Source of the DNA: JBNLBT01 sp050303435
GTDB lineage: Bacteria; Pseudomonadota; Gammaproteobacteria; Xanthomonadales; Marinicellaceae
Assembly: GCA_050303435.1 (NCBI GenBank)
Contig: JBNLBT010000066.1
Coordinates: 1 to 19,245, forward strand
Direction: 5' to 3'
DNA: 19,245 nucleotides
The notes under the pieces are model-generated. The model saw only the letters and a program-made list of their open reading frames with translations, ran no database searches and was not told the origin of the DNA. Shown piece by piece: positions 5,905 to 12,913 of the stretch (its first letter is position 1; each line of letters begins with the position of its first letter). Both the position numbers and the translations under genes were made by a program.

Positions 5905-6470
5905 GTATGCGTTGGAGCAGCATCTCACGGAAGTCATCACGCCGCACGTCATCAAAGAAACATTCCACTACTGTCTTAATTTGTGTCACCTTGGTTTCCT
6001 GCTCTAAACCAAGATTGTTACAAAATCAGACCCCTATTAATAATGTTCATTTGATCTGTATACTTCTGGCAGAACGTCAACCTGATTATCATTACATTTG
6101 GAGCTACCATAGCTTCACCCCAGAAGAAAAATCAGACATCATGTATTATTTTAATATTTCTGATTATTTACCAATATCTGAAATTTGTAGCAATTCTCAC
6201 GTTACAATTAATGAGATTGATGTTGCTGACAGATATCTCTCTACAAGTGGTCCTAAAGGCGAGGCAGTATCAGAATTCAACATCAAAGCAAATATCTCTT
6301 TCCACTTTGGACACGGCAAAATAGAAAATAAAGTGATCACTGTTTCTTCCAGAACTCCGGAATATAACTGGGTGCGTCAAAAAACCATACGAGCATTGAG
6401 TTCAAATGCTTTTTCTAGGGGTATGAATAGATTGTATGAGGAAATTGTGAAACACACGGCCGTATTATGA
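5901..6470 (+). CDS. Family A lipoprotein, copy 2 (A2), with rebuilt N-terminus
   Basis: This 189-aa paralogue of A1 keeps the lipobox (LVSC, Cys34), HYIWSY, IDVAD, STSGPKGEAVSEF, EYNW and the LYEEIVKH tail. Counting back 15 residues from the lipobox Cys, the position of A1's initiator Met is Lys19 here (AAG at 5955-5957), so the ancestral start appears lost. The frame is open upstream to ATG 5901, which overlaps the B1 stop as ATGA and implies translational coupling. The added 18 residues are unusually basic and serine-rich (SRKSSRR), giving a long n-region before a short hydrophobic core; lipidation may be impaired or may survive. It is either functional with a new start or an early pseudogene. 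Confidence 0.75.
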   Translation: MSMRWSSISRKSSRRTSSKKHSTTVLICVTLVSCSKPRLLQNQTPINNVHLICILLAERQPDYHYIWSYHSFTPEEKSDIMYYFNISDYLPISEICSNSHVTINEIDVADRYLSTSGPKGEAVSEFNIKANISFHFGHGKIENKVITVSSRTPEYNWVRQKTIRALSSNAFSRGMNRLYEEIVKHTAVL

Positions 6471-6581
6471 GACAAAGATCTGCTCTGTATTGAATACAGT
6501 CGAATAATACAAAGCGATTTAGAGGAGTCAAAAAACAACGTCTGCAATTGTTGTGCGTTCGGGTTTGAACGCGGAGTAATT

Positions 6582-7115
6582 ATGAAAAAAGTTGTCTTAT
6601 TCATCTTTATATTTGTAACCGCGTGTGCCAAATACCCGGTTTATGTGAACCCAAAATTTGAACAAGTACTGCAACATCCTGATTGCTATATTCTGGAGCA
6701 TTCAATCCCGGTTGAACAGCCCATCATTTACAGATATCAGGAATATAAAAAGGGCAACAGGGCCGGGGCCGATCATATGTTTACCTATTCCATCGACAAC
6801 TATATTCATTTAAATGAAACCAATATCGAAGGCAAACCCACATGCACCATAAGCAAGATCAATACGAACTATTTATTTTACAGTGACACCGGTGCCATAG
6901 CTGACGGGATATCTCTAGAAATGACGGTGCTTATCCAGGTCGGGGATGAGGCATTGAAAAAAATAGATTTTAAAGACGCTCATCGCAGTGAATTTTACAG
7001 TGGTTTTGTGGCAACCAAAAACAGAAGAGCACAAGAAATCAATTCCGTTTTGATTCATATATTTCAAAATTTTAATCGGGCGATCGGTGCTCAACTTAAA
7101 AATCTTGGTTATTGA
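6582..7115 (+). CDS. Family B lipoprotein, copy 2 (B2), unknown function
   Basis: The 177-aa paralogue of B1 has signal MKKVVLFIFIFVTAC (lipobox VTAC, Cys15) and Ala at +2, predicting outer-membrane sorting. Shared elements are DCYILE, YQEYKKGN, YSIDNYI, FYSDTGAIADGISL, HRSEFYSGFVATKNRR and VLIHIFQ. A GGAG site lies five bases before the ATG. It follows A2 by 111 bases and ends the cassette; the next gene is an unrelated secreted propeller protein. Like B1 it keeps a second cysteine in the middle of the domain (PTCTISKI, as B1 has PKCYIEGL), matching SDSCQY in A1. No function can be assigned. Confidence 0.83.
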   Translation: MKKVVLFIFIFVTACAKYPVYVNPKFEQVLQHPDCYILEHSIPVEQPIIYRYQEYKKGNRAGADHMFTYSIDNYIHLNETNIEGKPTCTISKINTNYLFYSDTGAIADGISLEMTVLIQVGDEALKKIDFKDAHRSEFYSGFVATKNRRAQEINSVLIHIFQNFNRAIGAQLKNLGY

Positions 7116-7158
7116 CAGACATCTGCATTGAATTAGGTCCTGCTTTTAACCCGTAATG

Positions 7159-7167
7159 TGCTACTAT
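7159..7167 (+). promoter_or_regulatory. Extended -10 element before the propeller gene
   Basis: TGC-TACTAT is an extended -10 (TGn plus a hexamer with one mismatch to TATAAT), about 43 bases upstream of the ATG at 7210. No good -35 is seen at the expected distance, as is usual for extended -10 promoters. Confidence 0.4.
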
Positions 7168-7209
7168 TTTTTGACTTGATACCCATGCATCTGGATGCGG
7201 AGAAACCCC

Positions 7210-9585
7210 ATGCACTCTTCTGTTCGACTGAAATCTATTTTATTGCACTGCGCGCTGTGTTTTGCAGGCCTCACAGCGATGCAGACTGTGCTGGCGGAAA
7301 CCGTGTTGCCTCTGGCGCCTGTTTTGGATCCACTGGCGGTCGGTGCCACCGGCGACAAAAGGCAACTGGGCGCGGCGCTGGCGAGCAATGGCGACTGGGT
7401 CGCGGCGGCGATGCCGACCCGCGGCGAAGTGCTGATGTATCGATGGCAGGGCAGTGACTGGGCCTTGCACTCGGCGTTAAATGTTGGCACCCCGGATTAC
7501 ACCAACCAGGCATTGATCACGGCACTGGCTTTGGATGGCGACTGGCTGGCGGTGGGCATGGGCAACCGCTACGACGATTCAAACCGCATCGGTGAGGTGG
7601 CGGTGTACCGGTGGCAGGCCACCGAATGGGTCTTCAGTGCACGGCTGCAGCCGGCCGGTTTGCAACACCTGGATGCCTTTGGTCATGCGGTGGGTCTGGC
7701 CCAGGATCGACTGGTCGTGGGCGCGCCCGGCGACGACGACGCGGCGGTGGACGGCGGTGCGGTGTATGTCTACAGCTGGGACGGGCTGGCCTGGCAGTTT
7801 GTGCACAAGACCGCCGGCAGCGACACCGGCGCGGGCGATGCCTTTGGCAGCGCGCTGGCCATGCAGGGCGTGGATCTGGTGGTTGGATCGCCTTTGCACA
7901 ACGACAACGCGGCGCAGACCGGCACCGCGCATGTGCTGGCATTCGATGGCGCGGTGTATCAGCCGGTGCAGAAACTGCCGGCCCCGGCGTCTGCGGCGCA
8001 GAGCCGCTACGGCGACAGCGTGGCCATTGCAGGCGATCTGATTGCGGTCGGTGCCAGCGATGGTTACAACGATCTGAACGTGCAGACCGGCAGTGTGCAT
8101 GACTGGCAGCGCAACGCCGGCACCTGGAGCTACCAGGGCAAGGTGTTCGCTGGTGTGGATGGCGCACAGTTTGGCGCCGCGGTGGACATCCGCGGACAGC
8201 AACTGCTGGTGGCGATGCCGGACTCGGGCGCTGCCAGCAGCGGTGCCTTTGTGTATCAGCGCAACGCCGGCGCCTGGCAGTTTGACAGCTGGCTGCAGCA
8301 GCCGGGGCCCTTTGCCGTGAGTCAGGCCCACGACACGCTGTTGCTGGGCACGCCGCTTGAAAACGATGAATTCAATGATCAGGGGCGCGTGCACGTGTTT
8401 TCCGGTGCACCGAACAACTGGCAGTTGCTGCAATCACTGGACGGCCGCGAGCCGGTGGATTTTGATGGCTTTGGCAGCGCGCTTTCGCTGTTCAATGACC
8501 GCATGTTGGTTGGCGTGCAAAACGACGCCAACAACGGCATACACAGCGGCTCGGCCCGCCTGTGGCAACGCAGCGGCGATGACTGGCAACCCGTGCTCAC
8601 GTGGTTCCCGGCCGACGGCGGTGCGGAGGATGCTTTTGGCGCTGAGGTGCTGTTGCTGGACGGGGTGGCGCTGGTGGCAGCGCCGCTTCACAACAACGCC
8701 GGCGGCGCGGTGTATGAATATGAATTCAATGGCGTGAACTGGGTGGCCGGCGACAAACTGGTGCCGCTGGACAACGCCGCGAACGACCGCTATGGCCAGG
8801 CTTTGACGGGCGATGCCGACTGGTTGATGGTGGCTTCTGCCGCCAGCGATGCCAACGATTTTTCCGCGGTGTATGTGTACAACCGCGTGGGCGGCAACTG
8901 GGTGGCGCACCAGACCTTGCTCAGCGGTGCTTTGAACGATGGCTTCGGTGAACACGTGCAATATCATCAGAACCTGCTCTACGTGGGCGTACCCGGTGCT
9001 GGCGATCACGGGCAGGTGTGGGTGTATGCGCTGAACGCGGGCAACTGGACGCTTGAGGACACGGTGTCGGCCGCTGCCGACTGGCAGGGCACCAGTTTTG
9101 GTGGATCTTTTGCTGTGGATGGCGATGCGCTGGTGGCCACCAGCAACCGGACTGTATTCATCGGTGCCGGATATTACAGCCACAGCGTCTACATGCACCT
9201 GTTCACCCGCTCGGCCGGGCTGTGGTCTCAGCAGAACAGTCTGATTCAAGGGTACAGCACAAACAACTCAGGCCATGCTTCGGCGGTCACACTGTCCGGC
9301 GATCGTGCGATGCTGGTCACTGGACTGAACGTCGATGTGGGATTGACCGTCGGCGATGTGTTCTTCTTTCGTCTGGATGGCCCGTCCCTTCAGCGCCTGG
9401 TGGCTTTTGACGGCGGCTTGACCCAAACCATATTCACCGGTCCGATGCGCGTGGCCGCGGCGATGGATGGGGATCGCGCCTACGCCGGTCACGCCTGGCA
9501 ATCGCGCAGCGGCCTCTGGTCCGGTGGCATCGAGGTGTATGACACCGATCCACCGGACGTGATTTTTGTCAACGGATTGGACTGA
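7210..9585 (+). CDS. Secreted FG-GAP/beta-propeller repeat protein
   Basis: The 791-aa product has a Sec signal peptide (residues 1-29, ending TVLA) and is otherwise built of about 14 repeats of roughly 50 residues. The recurring pattern is (F/Y)G-x-(A/S)(V/L)-x5-(D)-x-(L)(V)VG(A/S)P....G-x-V-x-V(Y/F)-x-(R/W)...W, as in FGHAVGLAQDRLVVGAPGDD. This is the FG-GAP / integrin-alpha type propeller blade; fourteen blades would fit two seven-bladed propellers. It ends DPPDVIFVNGLD, resembling the short IFxDGFE-like tails I recall on many secreted proteins of Xanthomonadales-like bacteria. An ATG at 7195 is possible, but GGAG at 7199-7202 places the start at 7210. Ligand and role are unknown; surface adhesion is a guess. 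Confidence 0.88.
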   Translation: MHSSVRLKSILLHCALCFAGLTAMQTVLAETVLPLAPVLDPLAVGATGDKRQLGAALASNGDWVAAAMPTRGEVLMYRWQGSDWALHSALNVGTPDYTNQALITALALDGDWLAVGMGNRYDDSNRIGEVAVYRWQATEWVFSARLQPAGLQHLDAFGHAVGLAQDRLVVGAPGDDDAAVDGGAVYVYSWDGLAWQFVHKTAGSDTGAGDAFGSALAMQGVDLVVGSPLHNDNAAQTGTAHVLAFDGAVYQPVQKLPAPASAAQSRYGDSVAIAGDLIAVGASDGYNDLNVQTGSVHDWQRNAGTWSYQGKVFAGVDGAQFGAAVDIRGQQLLVAMPDSGAASSGAFVYQRNAGAWQFDSWLQQPGPFAVSQAHDTLLLGTPLENDEFNDQGRVHVFSGAPNNWQLLQSLDGREPVDFDGFGSALSLFNDRMLVGVQNDANNGIHSGSARLWQRSGDDWQPVLTWFPADGGAEDAFGAEVLLLDGVALVAAPLHNNAGGAVYEYEFNGVNWVAGDKLVPLDNAANDRYGQALTGDADWLMVASAASDANDFSAVYVYNRVGGNWVAHQTLLSGALNDGFGEHVQYHQNLLYVGVPGAGDHGQVWVYALNAGNWTLEDTVSAAADWQGTSFGGSFAVDGDALVATSNRTVFIGAGYYSHSVYMHLFTRSAGLWSQQNSLIQGYSTNNSGHASAVTLSGDRAMLVTGLNVDVGLTVGDVFFFRLDGPSLQRLVAFDGGLTQTIFTGPMRVAAAMDGDRAYAGHAWQSRSGLWSGGIEVYDTDPPDVIFVNGLD

Positions 9586-9598
9586 ATTGATAAAGGTT

Positions 9599-10063
9599 TC
9601 AATCGGGCCAGACCGGCTCGATGCGCACTTCGGACTTGACAGAATTGGCAATGAAACAGTAGCTGTGCGCGCGGTGATGCAATTCATCCACCACATCTTG
9701 AGCCACCGGCTCAGCGAATTGCACCCGCGGTTTGAGCACCACTTCGGTCATGGCCATCTGGCCGAGCGCGTTCTTGGCCAGCACGCCATAGGCGGCGTCG
9801 GTGTAATCGTCCACACGCAATTTTTTCTTGGCAGCAAAGGCCAGGAAAAACAGCATGTGGCAACTGGACAGTGAGGCAACAAATGCTTCTTCCGGATCGA
9901 TGTTGGCTTCGTCGGACAGCGGCGGCGGTACGACATGGGGCGACGGCGAGGCCGGCACCACCAGGCCGCCGTCAAACGCCCATTCGTGGGCACGGGAGTA
10001 TTTGTCGTCGATGAAGTCCTGGCCGTTGCGCTGCCAGTGAACGGTGGCGTGGTAAGTTGACAT
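9599..10063 (-). CDS. OsmC-family peroxiredoxin-like protein
   Basis: OsmC/Ohr proteins reduce organic hydroperoxides using two conserved cysteines. This 154-aa cytoplasmic protein has both, Cys68 in FVASLSSCHMLFFLAFAAKK and Cys136 in RAHSYCFIANSV, plus the typical N-terminal VHWQRNG and the DPEEAF segment. The length is normal for the family. The YhfA/OsmC-like subgroup seems more likely than Ohr, since the Ohr signature is not evident. The ATG has an AGGGGA site. It faces the propeller gene with only 13 bases between stop codons and lies 29 bases downstream of the small basic gene. A GATAAT box (10092-10097) suggests its own promoter. Confidence 0.9.
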   Translation of the reverse strand: MSTYHATVHWQRNGQDFIDDKYSRAHEWAFDGGLVVPASPSPHVVPPPLSDEANIDPEEAFVASLSSCHMLFFLAFAAKKKLRVDDYTDAAYGVLAKNALGQMAMTEVVLKPRVQFAEPVAQDVVDELHHRAHSYCFIANSVKSEVRIEPVWPD

Positions 10064-10092
10064 GCGTTCCCCTGATTAAATGTGAAGACACA

Positions 10093-10266
10093 TTATCGCA
10101 AAGCCGCGGGGAATAAAAAAGGGCCGGTTTCGTCCCCGGCCCTCACGTTTTTCTTCAATTGTTGTTTGTCACGCTGGCGTTTGGCTTTGTTGGGTTTTTC
10201 ATGCACGCCGCCTTTCCCCAGCAAGCGGTTTTGCGCAACCGGATTGCGCGTCGACTTTTTCTTCAT
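10093..10266 (-). CDS. 57-codon basic protein, ArfA-like by gene architecture
   Basis: The ORF encodes MKKKSTRNPVAQNRLL, then KGGVHEKPNKAKRQRDKQQL and a short tail. It is strongly basic with no signal peptide. GGAG lies six bases before the ATG. The key observation is an intrinsic terminator inside the ORF: its stem covers about codons 42-49 and the U-tract precedes the stop codon. Most transcripts would therefore lack a stop. This matches ArfA, the backup ribosome rescue factor, whose mRNA is deliberately non-stop so that tmRNA suppresses it. The sequence does not show the classical ArfA motif (DPLFRxRV, KKGKGSY), so it may be a divergent ArfA, an ArfT-like factor, or another small RNA-binding family with the RNPVA motif. 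Function is inferred mainly from architecture. Confidence 0.65.
   Translation of the reverse strand: MKKKSTRNPVAQNRLLGKGGVHEKPNKAKRQRDKQQLKKNVRAGDETGPFLFPAALR
10115..10142 (-). terminator. Intrinsic terminator located inside the small basic ORF
   Basis: Read on the minus strand, GGGCCGG pairs with CCGGCCC (10136-10142 with 10121-10127) in a 7-bp GC stem with an 8-base loop, followed directly by six U residues (10120-10115). The ORF stop codon is at 10095-10093, beyond the expected RNA end. Confidence 0.85.
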
Positions 10267-10324
10267 GTCTGGCTCCGTTGCCTGTTGAACCCTGGGTGGC
10301 AAGAAGCGCCGCCCCGGTCGCTGC

Positions 10325-10353
10325 ATGATAGTGGCGAGGGGCCGGTGTTTCAA
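10325..10353 (-). promoter_or_regulatory. Promoter of the small ArfA-like gene
   Basis: On the minus strand TTGAAA (10353-10348), exactly 17 bases, then TATCAT (10330-10325): a near-consensus sigma70 promoter. It predicts a transcript of about 200 bases ending at the internal terminator, with a leader of about 50 bases. Confidence 0.7.
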
Positions 10354-10376
10354 GTGCCGGGTGTTTGTCCTGAGAT

Positions 10377-10997
10377 TTAACCGCGTGTGGCAAACATCAG
10401 AAATCCGCCAAAAGCGGCGTTGTCCGGGGCCACGGCCGGGTCGCAATGCGTCTTCATTTCCAGGATCGCCTCGCGATAGCGACGGTAAAAGTCCCAGCTG
10501 GGTCTGGGGCGGTACGCCAGTCCCTGCAATTCAAAATGCGCGATGGCATTCTTGCAGTTGGTTGGTTTGACCAGCACTTCATCCTGCGGGTGCACGTACA
10601 GGGGAATGATCGTCAGCACCGGCCATTTGGCCACTTTGTGGTCCAACAGCAGCGACACCATGCGCTCAAAGCCGGCCGCCTGATCGCCGTGCAGCAGATC
10701 GGCAAGCGCGCCACTCAGGCGTTCCGTTGCGCCGGCATCGAGGGATTGGGCCGCGTCCCTGAAGCGGGGTTTTTCGAACATGGACACCATGCTGGAGCGG
10801 CTCACCGCACGCACCATGTCCTGCACCACGGCCTGCGGTGAGTGGAAGGCGTCCGCTGCAAACGCCTGTTGCGCGAACTCCACCGATTGCTGCATTTTGT
10901 GCTTGCGCCCCATGGCCTGCATCTCCGGGTGATTGAAGCCGCCGGGATAGGTGTTGAGAAAATCGGCTTCGGCGCGTTTGAGTGTGTCCAGATTCAT
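10377..10997 (-). CDS. Conserved-looking hypothetical protein, 206 aa
   Basis: I do not recognise a named domain. The protein is soluble and mostly helical, beginning MNLDTLKRAEADFLNTYPGGF. It has HPEMQAMGRKHKMQQSVEFA, QDMVRAVSRSSMVSMFEKPRF and the C-terminal block PSWDFYRRYREAILEMK. The even composition and motif-like Pro/Gly/Trp residues suggest a real, conserved protein. The start at 10997 is chosen for an AGGTGA site (GCACAGGTGATCGC) and for a TATAAT box about 29 bases upstream; the in-frame ATG at 11087 would place that promoter inside the gene. It is followed on the same strand by the small basic gene, which has its own promoter. Confidence 0.75.
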   Translation of the reverse strand: MNLDTLKRAEADFLNTYPGGFNHPEMQAMGRKHKMQQSVEFAQQAFAADAFHSPQAVVQDMVRAVSRSSMVSMFEKPRFRDAAQSLDAGATERLSGALADLLHGDQAAGFERMVSLLLDHKVAKWPVLTIIPLYVHPQDEVLVKPTNCKNAIAHFELQGLAYRPRPSWDFYRRYREAILEMKTHCDPAVAPDNAAFGGFLMFATRG

Positions 10998-11025
10998 GCG
11001 ATCACCTGTGCAAATGATTGACGCC

Positions 11026-11031
11026 ATTATA
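11026..11031 (-). promoter_or_regulatory. TATAAT -10 box of the 206-aa gene
   Basis: A perfect TATAAT on the minus strand (11031-11026) lies about 29 bases before the ATG at 10997, with the ribosome site between. The -35 region (CACTGC at 17 bases) is poor. Confidence 0.5.
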
Positions 11032-11188
11032 CCCGTGCAGCCGTATTTGCAGTGCCTCGAGGGGCGTCTTTTTTTCCTGAATCGCATTCACAGCCTGTGT
11101 TGGGCAATGAAAAAACGCCGGGCGTGGCGCTGGGCCACATCTCCCGCGAATGTGTAACCATTGTTTACTTTTGAAACGCCCAAAACGC

Positions 11189-11216
11189 TTGATTCTGTCG
11201 CTGAGTTCACAATAAT
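11189..11216 (+). promoter_or_regulatory. Candidate promoter of the 203-aa gene
   Basis: TTGATT (11189-11194), a 16-base spacer and AATAAT (11211-11216) precede the 11311 gene by about 95 bases. Confidence 0.4.
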
Positions 11217-11310
11217 AAGAGACATAAATGATACAAATAACACGGTGAATTAAACGCCGGGACAAAACACAGAACCACAGTACAGAAGACCAGATCCCAA
11301 GGAGCTTTCA

Positions 11311-11922
11311 ATGAAAACAGAATTGATGACCACCCACACCCAGCACAGCGTTGACGCCATTCTGGAAGGCATTTCTTCAATCAAGCGCGATTTTGCCGAA
11401 TTGCCGAACATCCACCGGCACGCGGATGAAATCCTGTTCCCGGAAGAGTGCGCTGATTTCGTCGCCGACAAACTGCAGTTATTTGTCACCTTGTTCAATT
11501 ACGTCAAAAGCACCTATGAAATTGATTTCAGGCGGGTGTGGAATCAACACTACAACGAGGACCGCTCACAGGACCTGCTGGCGGTCAGCAATCAGCTGGT
11601 GGTGGCCTTGAAGTCTCTGTACGATTGGGAAGTGTCGATCAATTCAGTGATCCCGGATGAATCGTGGTGCGTGGTGTTCAGACGGCTGAGGAATTCCTCG
11701 CTGGAACTGGTGCAGACCACGGAAAGTTTCTTTCTGCAGATTCGCGACATGATCAACAATTCCAATGGACGGCGACCACAGGAAGTGGACATTCAATTCA
11801 CCATGCCGAAGCAATTGCTGGGCATCGAAGAGAGCATCCGCCAAGCCAATCAGCACTACATTCACAACATGCAGACGTTGCAATGGACCGGGCTATTTGA
11901 ATCCCTGGAAGGCTGCAGCTGA
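11311..11922 (+). CDS. Hypothetical helical protein, 203 aa
   Basis: No family is recognised. The sequence is predicted soluble and largely alpha-helical, with ILEGISSIKRDFAELPNIHR near the start, a LQLFVTLFNYVKSTYEIDFRRVW core, SLYDWEVSINSVIPDESWC, RRLRNSSLELVQTTESFF and a C-terminal ESIRQANQHYIHNMQTLQWT. There is no signal peptide or membrane segment. AGGAG lies before the ATG (AAGGAGCTTTCAATG). An in-frame ATG at 11326 (residue 6) is possible but less well placed. It stands alone, convergent with the six-cysteine peptide gene. Confidence 0.75.
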   Translation: MKTELMTTHTQHSVDAILEGISSIKRDFAELPNIHRHADEILFPEECADFVADKLQLFVTLFNYVKSTYEIDFRRVWNQHYNEDRSQDLLAVSNQLVVALKSLYDWEVSINSVIPDESWCVVFRRLRNSSLELVQTTESFFLQIRDMINNSNGRRPQEVDIQFTMPKQLLGIEESIRQANQHYIHNMQTLQWTGLFESLEGCS

Positions 11923-11997
11923 GGCCACTGCAGGTGAAAAAACTGCGGTCATTTCCTGCCCTGGACCGGACCCATGGCCCGGTCTGGACATCTCAAC

Positions 11998-12180
11998 TCA
12001 CGACGCGCTGCATTGATCGCGCACGCAGGCGAGGTACGCCTGATAGCAGGTCGCTTGTGGCACGCCCTGCTGCAAGCATTCTGCATAGGCTTGATAACAA
12101 ACGGTTCTGTCACAAGCTCTGGCCTGCGCTGCGGTGGCGGTGATCAGGCCCAACAGGCCCGCTAACATCAATTTTTTCAT
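11998..12180 (-). CDS. Secreted six-cysteine peptide with CYQAY repeat
   Basis: The 60-aa precursor has a Sec signal peptide (1-20, ending AQA) and a 40-aa mature part with six cysteines at 23, 28, 35, 45, 52 and 57. The spacing is 4-6-9-6-4 residues, a mirror image. Two copies of CYQAYxxC (28-35 and 45-52) imply an internal duplication. The likely fold is two short helices joined by a QGVPQAT turn and clamped by disulfides, formed in the periplasm or outside. GGAGAG lies upstream of the ATG, and a TGC-TATGGT extended -10 is about 60 bases before it. No named family is recognised; small periplasmic structural or toxin-like roles are all open. Confidence 0.8.
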   Translation of the reverse strand: MKKLMLAGLLGLITATAAQARACDRTVCYQAYAECLQQGVPQATCYQAYLACVRDQCSAS

Positions 12181-12287
12181 GAATCTCTCCGGTGTGTGTG
12201 CAGCGGTTCATGCCCCTTTAACACAAACTCGCCGGGATCAACCATAGCACACCGGCTGTTAAGATTTGGTTGCCTGGGCAGAGTTAA

Positions 12288-12758
12288 CTATGCGCCCTTT
12301 GTCGCTGCATTGCCAACCGATTCGCCGGTTTCGGCAAAGCGTTTGAAATCCTGCATATACTGACAGGACTGCTTGCTGAAGACCGATTTCGGCATGAACC
12401 AGGACATCACTTTCATCAACCCAGAGAAACGGAATTCGCACTCTGAGCGCCACACGGTGTGCCCGTTCCCGTCTTCGTCGAAGCGGTTGTTGACCCGGTT
12501 CCACACGCCCTTGGTTTCGTAGGTGGCGTCAAAATGATGCGGCTTGTCGTTGCGCACAATGGTTTCGGTCATCACCAGGCGGCGCTTGCCCATTTGATAG
12601 GTCAGTCGCATTTGCGCGCCCACGGCTTCGCTGTCCTCGCTGAGCGGTTCGAAAGAAACCAGGCCGCGCTGCCAGTGCGGCATGTTCTCAGGGTTGTGCA
12701 TCAATTCAACAAAGCGCGACAGCGGCACCTCAACGGTGAGGGTGTTTTGGTATTTCAA
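12288..12758 (-). CDS. SRPBCC-fold (polyketide cyclase/START-like) protein
   Basis: The 156-aa protein fits the SRPBCC helix-grip fold: an opening strand NTLTVEVPLSRFVELM, the NPENMPHWQRGLVSFEPLSE segment typical of these proteins, alternating beta strands (AQMRLTYQM, RRLVMTETIV, HHFDATYETKGVWNRVNNRF, GHTVWRSECEFRF), and the long C-terminal helix KQSCQYMQDFKRFAET. Such proteins bind hydrophobic ligands; the ligand here is unknown. I place the start at a TTG (12758-12756) because CAGGAG lies six bases before it; a TTG at 12779 adds seven residues but overlaps that ribosome site. It is transcribed divergently from the M28 peptidase gene. Confidence 0.8.
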   Translation of the reverse strand: MKYQNTLTVEVPLSRFVELMHNPENMPHWQRGLVSFEPLSEDSEAVGAQMRLTYQMGKRRLVMTETIVRNDKPHHFDATYETKGVWNRVNNRFDEDGNGHTVWRSECEFRFSGLMKVMSWFMPKSVFSKQSCQYMQDFKRFAETGESVGNAATKGA

Positions 12759-12855
12759 TGGATTCTCCTGAGCAGTCAAGGTGGAATGATTTCATTTTCA
12801 CCGCACGCGCCACCCGCCGTCAAGTCGCCGCCCGCACCCGTGCGCTCAATCGCGC

Positions 12856-12884
12856 TTGAGCGCTGCACAGCGGTGACGTAGAAT
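12856..12884 (+). promoter_or_regulatory. Promoter of the M28 peptidase gene
   Basis: TTGAGC (12856-12861), exactly 17 bases, then TAGAAT (12879-12884): a good sigma70 promoter. The predicted start near 12891 leaves a leader of about 23 bases containing the GGAG ribosome site. Confidence 0.65.
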
Positions 12885-12913
12885 GGGCCCTTTGAGATCT
12901 ATTGGAGTCAATA

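Larger units (their letters stand above)
10998..11310. other. Divergent intergenic region between two hypotheticals
   Basis: The stretch holds the minus-strand TATAAT above and a plus-strand candidate promoter at 11189-11216. Between them is a GC-richer part with a CCTCGAGG palindrome followed by a T-run (about 11056-11074). I see no RNA gene or further ORF. Confidence 0.5.

Noticed and set aside
5916..5960. SRKSSRR in A2 as a twin-arginine export signal
   Set aside because: The flanking residues do not match the S/T-R-R-x-F-L-K consensus, and the paralogue A1 uses a plain Sec lipoprotein signal.
8434..9249. Long minus-strand frames opposite the propeller gene
   Set aside because: They mirror the repeated GC-rich codons of the propeller repeats and show no motifs of their own.
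11963..11984. GACCGG/CCGGTC inverted repeat between convergent genes as a terminator
   Set aside because: Short imperfect stem without a T-run on either side at the right distance.
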